Source: Glandiceps talaboti
Lineage: Eukaryota; Hemichordata; Enteropneusta; Spengelidae
NCBI RefSeq assembly: GCF_964340395.1
Contig: NC_135569.1
Span: 16,384,519 to 16,448,518, forward strand
Reading direction: 5' to 3'
DNA length: 64,000 bases
Both the position numbers and the translations under genes were made by a program. Of this stretch, positions 1 through 30,400 are shown in pieces (position 1 is the stretch's first letter; every line of letters begins with the position of its first letter). The notes beneath the pieces were generated by a model. It saw nothing but the letters and a program-made list of their open reading frames with translations. It was not told where the DNA came from and searched no databases.

Positions 1-105
1 TCTCTGTTATTGTTAGCCTAGCATTGAAATATGTCTATCTTTGTGTCAAAAATGTAATGTCCCATGAGTAAAACACCAAGCCTACATCATTTTAGCTGTA
101 AAGAT
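1..105. mobile_element. Partial copy of the 33,269-33,956 repeat family, inverted, cut by the window edge
   Basis: The sequence from tctctgttattgttagccta to atcattttagctgta is the reverse complement of about 33,530-33,630 with few changes. Confidence 0.8.
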
Positions 106-237
106 GGTTATTACGTAAGTTTAAGTAAGTACAATACTACTGATGTCTTTTCATACACAAAAAAAATATCCCTGAAAACATGTAAACTCTGCTTGTGTAT
201 GACCCTTTAAAGTTTATTTTGGTTATTATCAACTTAC

Positions 238-18259
<18,022 letters not shown>

Positions 18260-18295
18260 GGTTGCTGGATTTCTGAAGTTCTTGGATCAAAATTG

Positions 18296-20030
18296 CTGCA
18301 ATAAATCAAGAATAATAGCCACACTTACATCTATCACATAATAAATCATGGGATTATATAAATATATTGTTACAGACAATTAGAGTCCATATCGTCTGTT
18401 TTATGAGAGTGAGTTTTTCTTTGTATGTCATCACAGTGCAGATTAATAATGTACACACTGGCCATAATACCGTTGTCATATACTAGAAAATGGCAGTCAC
18501 TGTCAAAAACCATTCTGACTAAATACTCTCCCCCGGTGTGTTATTCCTTACCCAGGACCTACACCGTAACTATACAGACAGACAGACAGACAGACAGAAA
18601 GTTTCAAAGTAGACTGCAATACCAGAATCTTGCACCTTTTCTGCAATATAACTAAGTTCTATAATTTGTTTTACAAGCTTAGTAACTCATTTCATACATA
18701 TATGACACTTCTGCTTTTGGTATGTAACATAACCAACTTCACTTTCCATGTGACTTATTCTAAAAACAAATCTTTCTTTTAAAAATTACATTGCTGTTAA
18801 ATAGTTTCAATCTAGAAGCAAAGCATTGACTCTTGAGTGTTCCTGCTAAGAGTGGTAAACCTTCATGCATTACCGATGTGCTCTCTAAGACTCTAAGACA
18901 TTTTGATGTACAGTACGTGCACCTAACATACAGCACTGCAATTCTAATGATGCACCAAAATTTGGTGTACCCAGCCCCCTTACTCATGATAGTAACTTAT
19001 AAGTGTTTACTCGCAACTTAATCACCAGTTTCCATCATTTTAATGTGACCTACAACAAACTCTTATTATCATCCATTACTAGGGCACACCAAGTACTGCC
19101 CTAATTAAATTTTCCCTTCAAAACAGTAGTTATGCAACAAACAATACATTTTAGTACTAATAGATTTGTCCTGTTCTTGTTACCATGGTTTTAAAACCCA
19201 TACACAGGTAGTACTGATGTCATGACAACATTTAGGATTACATGACTAGGATTTGACATGGCATAGCTGTCATGAAAGAAACCTTCTCAGCAATGTAGGA
19301 GGTATTTTAGGTATGTGTGTGGATGATACTGCATCTGGTGGACCTATACATGGACTAAAGAACAAACCTCTAACATACTATAGGGATGTAGAAAATTTTA
19401 GCAACAGAAGGAAAAAAATGTTTTGATTGGTGGAATTTGATGTGCAAAGTTTACAGTGACTCAGCTGCAGTTGTGGTGGGGGAAGGGGGGAGAAGGGTTA
19501 ATGATTGTTTGTAGGTTTCAACAAGTTAAAAATACACAAAGCATTTAAAACATTTTGATAGACTTATCCATGTTTCAGAATTTTTTCCATGTTTATAATT
19601 TTCTCAGAAATTTATTGCAGACACACACTTATGTTTTCTGCCTTCCATCTTTTTTCTACTACTCTTAGTCTTACCAAGTTGATAATGTTAACACCATAAA
19701 TGTTTCATAGGAGATAAATCTATACAGAAAAGGGATTGAAATTACTTCATGTACACAATTTCAATTCAAAGTATGTACAGCTTAGTCAGCTATACTGTTT
19801 TGCAAATTTTCATAATTTTTATAAAATATCAAAAGATCACATTGTAATATGATATGCATCTGGTCTCTTCCATCATAAAGTTGATGATAAACTGAAAATT
19901 TACTCAAACAAACTATGCAGTGTGCCTCTCATTTGTCATACAGCTAATTACATAAATTAATGTTATTTACACAATCACTGGTTTAAATATACAAGTTATT
20001 ACTGTCCTACATGTACATGTAAGTGACTGA
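18296..20030. other. Enolase 5'UTR intron, 3' half
   Basis: Only short microsatellite tracts are visible, for example (CAGA)n at 18577-18598. No exon recognised. Confidence 0.55.
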
Positions 20031-20032
20031 AA

Positions 20033-20069
<37 letters not shown>

Positions 20070-20133
20070 AAAAAATAAATAAATAAATAAATAAATAAAT
20101 AAAATAAATAAATAGATAGATAGATAGATAAAA

Positions 20134-20204
<71 letters not shown>

Positions 20205-20206
20205 AA
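20031..20206. repeat. (AAAT)n microsatellite
   Basis: An AAAT tract of about 175 bp with a short (GATA) interruption near 20113-20128. It lies in the enolase 5'UTR intron. Confidence 0.98.
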
Positions 20207-20320
20207 GTACAAGTTTTAGCCTAGATGACTGAAATTACCCCATAACATTTGTACAAGTTGTAGGGTAGTTTGGGATTGTCAATGAAAAGTTAATGTTTGT
20301 TTAGACATTCAATAACCATT

Positions 20321-20729
20321 TACAGTGAATTTTGCAATACTCTTCAGCTTTTCTGTTCGATACAACCATGCAGAGACCAATAAGAAACTGTATATGCCAC
20401 ACTTCAATAGCAAAATCATATTTTTTGCTACTTTTAGTCTAAATGAAATGAAATGAACTATTTTTTGTATTGCATCTCCATGCAGACATTCTGACACCAA
20501 TGTTTTTAGTAGTATCGAACACCCGATGAAGTGTGTAAAATGTCCTTTGCTGTATTCATTTGATGTTTGTGTGGTGACATGTGTTGTTCATTTCACTTAG
20601 ACAAAATGTAGCAAGAAACTGTACTCATTCAATCTTGCTATCTTAAAGTGAAGATTGTCCAGTTTCTTATTGGTTTCTGCATGGTTGTACAGAACAGAAA
20701 AGCTGCATGGTATTGTGAAATTCACTGTA
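20321..20729. mobile_element. Foldback element in the enolase 5'UTR intron
   Basis: Left arm tacagtgaattttgcaatac pairs with the right arm ending tattgtgaaattcactgta. The arms extend through cagcttttctgttcgataca and its complement for over 100 bp. It is noncoding. Confidence 0.78.
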
Positions 20730-20965
20730 TAAAGAATAGTAAGAGAAAAATAAGCTGTTTCAAGATCTTAAAATTCATGAATATCGGTACATTCAGTTGA
20801 GAAAAAAGGCAATATTCCCAATGAATGCTTGTTTTTAGTGTCATCAAGTGATCATACTAGTTTACTACACATTCTTTCTATTCTGTGCTGTTTGCATCTT
20901 AAATGAGAAATTGTCTTTTTCATAAACAGTTGAAAGGCTGGCTACTGTGAACCAACCTCCCCAAA

Positions 20966-21004
20966 CAGACAAACAAACAAACAAACAAACAAACAAACAA
21001 ACAA
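20966..21004. repeat. (AAAC)n microsatellite
   Basis: Nine to ten units of acaa in the enolase 5'UTR intron. Confidence 0.95.
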
Positions 21005-21977
21005 AATTTCAATAAAAAATACAATGCATAAATAAAATATGACAAAATATTTGTGATCACCATTGCCTTCCACAATATTTCCCATTACTTGTCTTAGATA
21101 CCTATGGTTACATAATTTGAAAGTTGATATTTTCAGATGTTTGAAACTTTGTGCAAGTTTTCTATTTGGTCAAGTTGGACACATTATGAAACCAGTGTTG
21201 CCACTTGCTTGAGTTGAAATACAAAGACGATGCACTATTACATATCTATCTCTCTCTCTCTCTCTCTCTAGATAAGCTTGTTCCCCTATTCTATAAACAT
21301 GAACTAAAAAAGTTCTAAAATTATAAAAGAAACTAAAATTCACATTATTACTACATACTAGGCCCAATAAAACTTATTAATGTTTGACACAAAAGTGTAT
21401 GTTATTCATCAATATCCTGTCTAATTATATGACAAATCTCCTATCATTACATGACTTGAGTAAAGAATGTTGCTATAGTGAATGACTGTGACCTTGCTCA
21501 AGGAGCCAGACGACGCTAGCTTCCAAATGTAAGTTCTTGAAGGTCACAGGGTCATATGGCCGCCATAGCTGTATGCACACGATACACGAACCATGTAGAC
21601 GTACTTTCCCTTGATGCACACTGGGGAATCCTCTCTCCAGAATTATAACGAGTGGTTTTAAAGAAGAACTATCTCCTATTAATTGGCAAAAGCTTTAGAA
21701 ATTTCCTTTCAAAGAAGGCATCACGCCAACGATGCACAGAAAACAGATATCGAAAGACGAAGGTCAATGAACTCGTGTCTGCATGAATTTTTTGCAGACG
21801 ACTATCATCGACATTATGCAACCCATTAAAGAACTAAAATCAGTGACTTCTCTACCTCAGTCCACCATTTACAAAATTCTCGGAATCCATTTAATGACCA
21901 TGTTATTAAACTTCTTTGAAATGGCTAAACTTACACTCCATAACATTCAGAAATATATTTCTGAACACAAAACTCAC
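21005..21977. other. Enolase 5'UTR intron, promoter-proximal part
   Basis: Contains a (TC)n tract at 21249-21269, an ERR-like TGAAGGTCA at 21538 and ggccgccat at about 21559. An intronic enhancer is possible, but no gene is seen. Confidence 0.45.
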
Positions 21978-22070
21978 CTGACAATCAAGTTGTACAAGTC
22001 TGCTGCTTGCTGACGAAAAGGGGAGAGAATGGCGACCCCAGACGGTGACGTCAGGAGAATGTCCTCGTCT
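21978..22070 (-). other. ENO: Probable noncoding first exon of enolase
   Basis: On the minus strand a GC-richer stretch ends at a consensus donor (GTCAG|GTGAGTT, donor at 21977-21971). It carries no ATG that extends into the gene and lies 3.7 kb upstream of the acceptor at 18296. The 3' border is firm; the upstream limit (TSS) is only estimated. Confidence 0.7.
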
Positions 22071-22275
22071 ACATAACATATATTTAAAAAGATTTACTTG
22101 GATTTTACCCATTCTATTTTGTGTTTTGGTATTTCCTTCATTACTTTATACAATTTAATTTATTATATTGAATATTTTGATATTTAAAATACTTTTACAC
22201 ACATTTATTTCATGACTAGGTCATAATAAAATAATCTTTCCTGAGACGAGGATGCTGCAACGTGGCCGCCATCTT
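22046..22275. promoter_or_regulatory. Bidirectional enolase/RER1 promoter
   Basis: Two divergent first exons, enolase ending at 21978 and RER1 ending at 22290, leave only a few hundred bases for both promoters. A perfect CRE palindrome TGACGTCA lies at 22046-22053. A YY1-like GGCCGCCATCTT lies at 22264-22275 inside the RER1 first exon, overlapping an ACGTG (HIF-type core) at 22260-22264. No TATA box is evident. The sharing of one promoter is inferred from geometry. Confidence 0.65.
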
Positions 22276-22290
22276 TGTGATCACACGCCG
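22240..22290 (+). other. RER1: Probable noncoding first exon of RER1
   Basis: The stretch ends at a consensus donor, CACGCCG|GTAAGTATC (22291), and has no usable ATG in frame with the next exon. It pairs with the acceptor at 24370-24371. The 5' limit is a guess. Confidence 0.65.
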
Positions 22291-23514
22291 GTAAGTATCG
22301 ATGAAATTTCGAGTCCTTCATGGCAACATATGTTACTGTACATCAAAGCTGTCCACACAGATTGTTTTTGAAACAATCGGTTGGGTTGTGATCCACACGT
22401 CATTAATTTTACTTATATATACCCAGCGCAATTGACGATCTTGTGGTTCTACTTCCGGATTTCGTATTACTTGGTAGTTGGTTATGCATGTAGGTCTATG
22501 GCCGTGTATCAGTCATCCGATCATTTAGGGATCGTTAGAGTGAATCACGGGGGTTGCCTGTTAGTGATGACGTCTCATAGCGGTAAACGATTTATATACT
22601 AAAAATATGGTATAATCACAAAATTCTTACGGTCATAACGCACGTGAGTACCGTCTTATCGTTGGCGACTCTAATCCTGAAATATGTAACATTAGTCGTT
22701 ACGTTATCCTGATCGTTGTTGACCTGATCGGATTTGAACCAAGACAAGATCGTCCTTTTTCACGTACAAGGTTGTCTTATAAAGTGTGTAAAATACACGT
22801 CAAAATTTTGACCTGATTAGTAATATAACCATCTTAACAAGAAGCCATTTATTTAGCTATTATTTTCTTATAATATCTGTTTTATGAAACACAGCCAATA
22901 ATGATCAAACTAAAAGTAATTATGTATCGTTCTGTTTAACCTTGGCCATGGATGTAGTCATGAACCTATTAACATGTCCTGACTAGTTGACTTTACTCTG
23001 TGACGATTAATTAAGATTATATTGTTATTGTTGTGCTATTATTTTGGATAATATAAAGGTGATATCAGTGTACACAATTTAGTGTCCCCAATGCTAATAC
23101 TAATCTGTTATCAGTCTTAGAAGTTCAGTAGACTTTGGACTGTATACAAATGATTGTTATTTGTACATTTTATTGTTTGGCTTTTGTGATTTACCATGAG
23201 TAGTCGCATGTGATTTGATCAACTCAAAGTTCAAGCTATTCTTTGGCATTGTTACCCAAACAACATATTCTGAAGTATTCATGCATTTCATTGTTTTAAC
23301 CAATTTTCTGGTGTCACATGAATATTGATGATGATCAATTTATATGCTTTGTCATCATTCTGTTGCATTACGAGGTAACAGGATTGTATATTTATATAAA
23401 GGAATTGAATATTTTTACATTTAATTATTTGGAAAATAACCTTAATTCATTAACAAATAATATTTATTATCTCTAAGGATAAGTTAGCTTAGTCCCATAC
23501 GTGCTACGTTCATC
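22291..23514. other. RER1 5'UTR intron, first part
   Basis: Unique AT-rich sequence; nothing further supported. Confidence 0.55.
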
Positions 23515-23745
23515 GCCACCGTATACTCAAATGGATTGCTCTCGAACAGAATTTGTTTTTGTCACCATTAGTGATAGCTTAGACTATTGGAGTGTTGATG
23601 ATGTTATTACATCCCCACATCACTTCTTTTTTTTTAGTTTGTAGTAAACTGAACAAAGTACAAAAATGTAACCAATTACAACTGTAAATAAAAAATCTAC
23701 CTGCCCCACCTATTCTAAACTTGAGCGTAATCGGAACCACACATT
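23515..23745. mobile_element. Composite repeat: copy of the 38,585 family plus a fragment of the 3750-4090 family
   Basis: Positions 23515-23690 align with 38585-38775 (cgtatactcaaatgg / cgtatagtcaaatgg, then gtaaccaattacaac). Positions 23691-23742 (ctgccccacctattctaaac ... cggaaccacac) match the terminus of the other family. It lies in the RER1 5'UTR intron. Confidence 0.65.
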
Positions 23746-24371
23746 TTTTTTTTGTTAGGCCTATAAGCAAGGAGTGCTTAATTTCAATCGATTTCATCTA
23801 TTTTTGTATCATACATGTAAATTGTGTGTACATGCAGGTGGTTCATTGTTTTAATGATCTACATTGGCAGACTTTTCAGGCCGTACATGTATCTTTCCTT
23901 TGATATGATCATTTGGGTCTCACTGTGAATTAGGAGTCAAATTTAGGTGTGAAAGACATTTATTTGGTAGATGTAGAGTTATAGAAAAAGTTGGTCCAGA
24001 ACAAAAGACTGACCCTATGTGCATGTACATTGTAATCCGTTATAACTTCACTGATGAAATATCAGTAATGTGAGAGCCTGAGATTGTAACTCAGGCCTTT
24101 ATTAGAATGTTCCATATTGACCTGTAGACCCTTGACAGCACTCCATAGGCTTCAGTGAATGAATACATCTTCAGTTTTTTTAGAAGCAATCCAGGCTGGA
24201 GGTTTGGCGTATACAAATGTATCTATAGTGGCAAAGATTTTCATCTATGAGCAAGGGTTATGGGGCGAGTTGTACATGATTTTCTTAGTCTTGACTCTGT
24301 TGGATTAAAACAGTGACAGAAAGTAAACATAAATTCAAACCTGTTTCTTATTTCTTATTTCTTTCCGACAG

Positions 24372-24460
24372 GTTTAGAAAAAATCATATGTGAAGCCATG
24401 GATGACTCTGGACCTTCACAACCTTCGATTATCAGTAGATTTTTCACAAGAATCAGCCAG
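24372..24460 (+). CDS. RER1: RER1 start exon
   Basis: Acceptor ttccgacag, then 26 nt of 5'UTR, then ATG at 24398 in the context gaagccATGG. It encodes [21 protein letters not shown] and ends at donor CAG|GTAGGA in phase 0. Confidence 0.95.
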
Positions 24461-27400
24461 GTAGGATTATTTTATTTGGTGAAACAAAGAATTTATTGTC
24501 ATTGAATTTTGGCATTTAGCCTTCCCTCAGTTAGGCGATGCCTGAAGAGGGACTATGGCTTCTGTCTCTGTCCAGTCCTACATTTGTACAACTGCTGACA
24601 TCAGACCATGCACAAACAGAACCTGTTACAAACAGGGAAAGTAAACAACTGAACTGGATTAATAACACTTGGCACAGTATGTACAATGTAGGCAGTACAG
24701 ACTTGTATTGCATTTCATGGTTTGATAAAAACAGTTTTATGGCCACTTTACGTAATACACATCATGTAGTTCAAGTTCACAAACAAATGTCCAGTTCCCC
24801 TTGCATTTCACATATATGTAAAGAAGCCATAAATCTGTTCTTATCAAACCATGGTGTGTAATACAAGTCTTTGTACTTCCAATATGCTGTGCCAAGTGTT
24901 ATAAATCCAATTCATTTGTTTACTTTCCCTGTTTGTAACACTAACAGGTTCCGTTTGTCCACAGTTTGGTGTCAGCAGTTGTATCATTGAGACTCTGACA
25001 TTGCCAGTCTTTTCCAAACCAGAAACAGTGGTAAAACTTGACCTTCTTTCCATGTCATCTATTGTTAGTCACACAGATATAAAGTATGGGGGGGGGGGGG
25101 GGGGGGGGCATGTTTTCTGAGAAGACTTGTTGGTTCTCCAATATTTCTCCAGTCATTGTTTTGAAAATAGTGTATTGGGGTCACTTTTCAAATAAAATTA
25201 TTAAAAACAACAGTTGTTGAAAATCCTTTTACCCTACTCTCTGCCCATAACAAAAAAATACCATTATATGCTGAGTTCTGTTAATGCATATAGCTACACA
25301 CAATCTGACAAGCTAGTATTGCCATGGGAGATCAAAGATCAGACTATTTTTTGTCTCTGTACTTGTCTACACATTGCTGCATTTCCACCTTTTTTAGAAA
25401 CTTTATGAGATCTTCAAAGAGATGGGGTGGTTCGGATATTTTTTGGACAACCACGATGCTATGTCATTCTGAGATTAACTTGTACATGGGCAACCACAAT
25501 CCTATGTCATTCTGAGATGTTATACAATGTTCTTATTTATTCTTGGGTAGAAAACTTTAAAAGTGATTTTAAAATGTTGTGAACATAACTGGTAATATAC
25601 GGAAAGCTTTATTTTTCATGTTCCTGTAACTATAAACTAAATTGTATTGTGTGCGTGAATATACAGAGTAACAATCTTTTAGTCTAACTTGGTAAGAGTT
25701 AAATTATTATAACAGTTGTTAGTGATTTTCCAAAGAGTTCAGATTTCATCACCATGACAACAGAGTTGGGAAATCTTGTAAAGAGTTGCTAGATTTCAAT
25801 AATGCGTACATACAATGTATTTCTTTTGGTGAGGAACCCGATAAAATTCCTGCTGATTTTACCAACCTACTACTAACGTTAACTAAAACATTGGCTTTAT
25901 TTGACAGCTGTATTTCTTTTGATGGGGAACCCTATGAAAGACCTGGTAATTTTACCTACATGTACCTACTACTAACATTACCAAAAACACCGCTTTTATT
26001 TCACAGCTGTACCAGGGATGTTTAGATACATGGACCCCATATACAATTGGTAGATGGGTAGCCACAGTTCTCATATTTATATGTTATGGTATTAGAGTGT
26101 TTTTTCTCCAGGTAAGTCCAATATTCCCTGTGTATACATGTACCTAAATCTACACACATCTAGTCTTGTCTTTAGCCATAGTAGAAAAGTCAGTAAAACG
26201 GACTGCACCATTTGATTTGCAATATTACAGACATATTCCATTTAATGCATATTTATACATAGTTAGCATACCTGGTACTTGCTAAACATTAACTACATAT
26301 ACACATCAAATTGTTTTGTTATGAGCAATCAATTTTGGTTAAAGGGACACAAGCTTTATACATTTGGGCATAAAATTTTGCTGATTATTCAAACAGAACT
26401 CATATTCTACATACTAAGATAAACGAAACCATCACTTACAACCGACTGAACTCAAACCAGGTATCAAAATTAACATGAGCTGATGACGTAATTTTTCATA
26501 CGTAAAAAATGTCACGAAAATCCCTACTATGCAATCAACTGTTCAGCAATGCCAGACAACAATTGTAATGTCATATCGGTAGAAGGCATGTATTGATGTT
26601 AACATTGTAATGTCATATCGGTAGAAGGCATGTATTAATGTTAACATTGTAATGTCATATCGGTAGAAGGCATGCATTGATGTTAACATTGTAATGTCAT
26701 ATCGGTAGAAGGCATGCATTGATGTTAACATTGTAATGTCATATCGGTAGAAGGCATGCATTGATGTTAACATTGTAATGTCATATCGGTAGAAGGCATG
26801 CATTGATGTTAACATTGTAATGTCATATCGGTAGAAGGCATGCATTGATGTTAACATTGTAATGTCATATCGGTAGAAGGCATGTATTGATGTTAACATT
26901 ATAATGTCATATCGGTAGAAGGCATGTATTGATGTTAACATTAGAGAGTTTCGGCTACACGTTCAACGTGTACGCGAACGCGCAACTCACTCACGTTCAT
27001 GTTCGCGTATCAGCTGTGACCTAATTTTGCTTCGGCTAGCCGTTTACGTATATCAACAACAGAGTACATGGTTAGCCTAAATATCTATCTATCTATCTAT
27101 CTAATAAATTTATATAGCACCAAATATCCAAAGAAAACAATGTTCAGTGGCACTTAGAGTTATAAAGGAGATGAAAAGGCTCTCTGAAATATGTGGGTTT
27201 TCAAGCGTCTTTACATTAATGTTTTGGTTATATGACATAAATAGCGCAGTGACAATAACCGTATGGCTCGTAATTAAGCAGATATATTTACGTGAATAAT
27301 CTCGTATGTTCACAATAAAATCACCCTGTAGTATCTTGAAGATTGCAGCGACAGTCATCATCGTACATCGTGATTTCTGTGCAAAATCAGTTACGTGAAG

Positions 27401-30400
27401 GCAGCCACAGATTCAAGGCTGCATTTTAAATATTTTATCAAGGAAAACAAAATTACTGAGGTGTATTATGTTGTGAAGGGTCAACCTTGCCAAAAGCATC
27501 AACATTTTTGATAATATTAGTGATTATTTTACAAAAATTTTAAAAGAAATTTCACGTTGTTTACTTACGTGTAAACAGCCGTCGCCACGTTCGAAACGCC
27601 CACGAAACTTGTCAGTACGCAGAGAAGTAGGTCAAAATTGCGACGTAGTAGCACAAAATCTCCTACGTCACATGTGCGCGTACACGTTGAACGTGTAGCC
27701 GAAACTCTCTATTGTAATGTCATATCGGTAGAAGGCATGTATTGATGTTAACATTGTAATGTCATATCGGTAGAAGGCATGCATTGATGTTAACATTGTA
27801 ATGTCATATCGGTAGAAGGCATGTATTGATGTTAACATTGTATTGTCATATCGGTAGAAGGCATGCATTGATGTTAACATTGTAATGTCATATCGGTAGA
27901 AGGCATGCATTGATGTTAACATTGTAATGTCATATCGGTAGAAGGCATGCATTGATGTTAACATTGTACTAGAAGAGTTTCATTGAGATTTTATGTAAAG
28001 TATTTTCACTTGAGAAAAAAAAACTTGGCTTGTGCCACTTCAAAAGGATATAGACTCGATAATAGAGGATAAAGAAAGAGTAAATAAGAGTGACATGGAT
28101 CATAAAGTGATTTCTTCCCCTATATACATCATTTACATGCTTTGAAAGGAGAATAAAGACGAGGCTGTTTACCTTAGCTAAATTTCATTATATTTAGGGG
28201 ACCCATCAAACTAACTTCCCCCATTTCTACATTATGTGACTTCTGTAAACTAGAGTTTTTATAAATTGGTAAATCTGGCTTAGAATTAGAAGAAGCCTGC
28301 TGTACATTTGGGTGCAAGGCATTGTGGGAAGCAAACAGAGATAGGAACTAAACCAGTGATGCAGCTATTTTTTAAAAAGTAGCCAGTCAAATGTGAAAAG
28401 TAGGCAGGAATGAGACCCATGAATCTACTTACTGATGGAAATATATCGATTGAAACAAAGAGTTTTTTAACAAATTCCTGGAAAGTAGACAGCAAAACAT
28501 TGCGATGTACATGTAGCCAGTAGTTTTCACCAGTTACTGGCCCTTACTTACATTCTTGGGGTAAATACCTGTTTAGACCTTGCCCTTATAATGTTGAACC
28601 TACTGATTCAAACGGTGTTTAGCTCTTACTTTAGGAGTGCACCCATACACTTTCATGCATGTAAATACATACATACATAAGTATGTACGTATGTTGTACA
28701 TACGTACGTACATACATATGTACGTACGTACGTACGTACGTACGTACGTACATATGTACATAGGTACGTACGTACACGTACGTACATACATACATTACAG
28801 TAACATACATACATACATACATAATACATACATACATACATACATATACACATACATACATACATACATACATACATACATACATACATACATACATACA
28901 TACATACATACATACATACATACATACATACATACATACATACATACATACATACATACATACATACATACATACATACATACATACATACATACTTACA
29001 ATGGCTCACAGAGCTACTAAATGTTGCACACTTCCCACATTGACAAATTGAACAGAAACTTAGATATACTGTAGACAGTGTATTCACATTAAATGATTCT
29101 GAATTCATAAGTACTACATTGTACATGTAACTCTGGAACTCAGGTTTTGTTCTGATTATGTTTTCATTTCTTTTACTTGCAGGGTTGGTATATTGTAACA
29201 TATGCACTAGGAATATACCATTTAAATCTTTTTATAGCGTTTCTTACTCCCAAGATAGACCCAGCGTTAGTTGATGAAATAGGTAAATATATTCTCAACT
29301 TTAACTCTTCAGCACATATCACTGTTACATTAAAGTGTCTATCCCTATATTACCAAGTTTAAACATTCTTTTTAGACATTGACCTTTGACCTAGACTACT
29401 GAAATTCAGCAATTGCCTGCATTATCACAGACACCTTGTAGTATTTATTTGTTGCTACTAATTTCTTTTAAATCCTGTCTCCATTCAGTCACATTTGAGG
29501 GGACTATGTCTTCTTTGAAAACTTGTCTTCTATGACAAGAAACCCAGTTAATGAAATAGTAAATAGTTCTGCTATCTTCTGTATGTACATGTATATCTGA
29601 CATATATCGTACATTGCTCTTTAAAATTAGAAGTATATTTTGAATTAATTCTTGGTGAAATTGGATGATTTCTCCAAAATATACTGTCATATTCACTAAC
29701 CAGGAACTTGCAGGTTTCTCATCAAAAATGGCTTGCAGACAAGATGTAAGTGCTCTACATCTTCAAGCACAAAACGATGATATTGTCGTTGGCATTTTGT
29801 TGTCGTAACCTTTGCTTATATCCAGATATTATTCTGTTGTATAGTATCTTCATGAAATGTTTTCTTCTGCAGAGGATGGCCCTTCACTTCCCACAAAAGC
29901 AAATGAAGAATTTAGACCATTCATAAGGAGGTTACCGGAGTTTAAATTTTGGTAAGATGTCTTAAAGTTAAAGTGCTCACTTCAATAAATTCATTCATTT
30001 TAAATGTACCTCTAAAAGTCGCTTCCTGTCAATTGTAATATGACATTTTGAATGACTGCCATACCTCTAAAACTCACTTTATGACATTTTGAATGACTGC
30101 CATACCTCTAAAACTCACTTTATGACATTTTGAATGACTGCCATACCTCTAAAATTCACTTCCTGTCATTTGTAACATGACATTTAGAATGGCTGTCACA
30201 CCTCTAAGAGTCACGTTATGTCAATTGTAACATGACATTTTGAATGACTGCCATACCTCTAAAACTCACTTTACAAATGTATGTCATTCATAACATGACA
30301 TTTTGAATGACTGCTTTACCTCAAACTCACTTTACGGATGTATATCATTCATAACATGACATTTTGAATGACTGCCATACCTCTAAAACTCACTTTATGA

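Larger units (their letters stand above)
26340..28045. mobile_element. MITE-like element whose interior expanded into a 42-bp minisatellite
   Basis: The ends are AAAGGGACACAAGC at 26341 and a diverged GGCTTGTGCCACTTC near 28028. The flanking internal sequence (for example ctactatgcaatcaactgtt) matches a second, unexpanded copy at 39674-40016. That copy has only one segment equivalent to the 42-bp unit. The element lies in RER1 intron 26112-29182. Confidence 0.75.

Noticed and set aside
26543-27964. 14-residue-repeat open frames on the minus strand
   Set aside because: Read-through of the 42-bp minisatellite, interrupted by a transposon.
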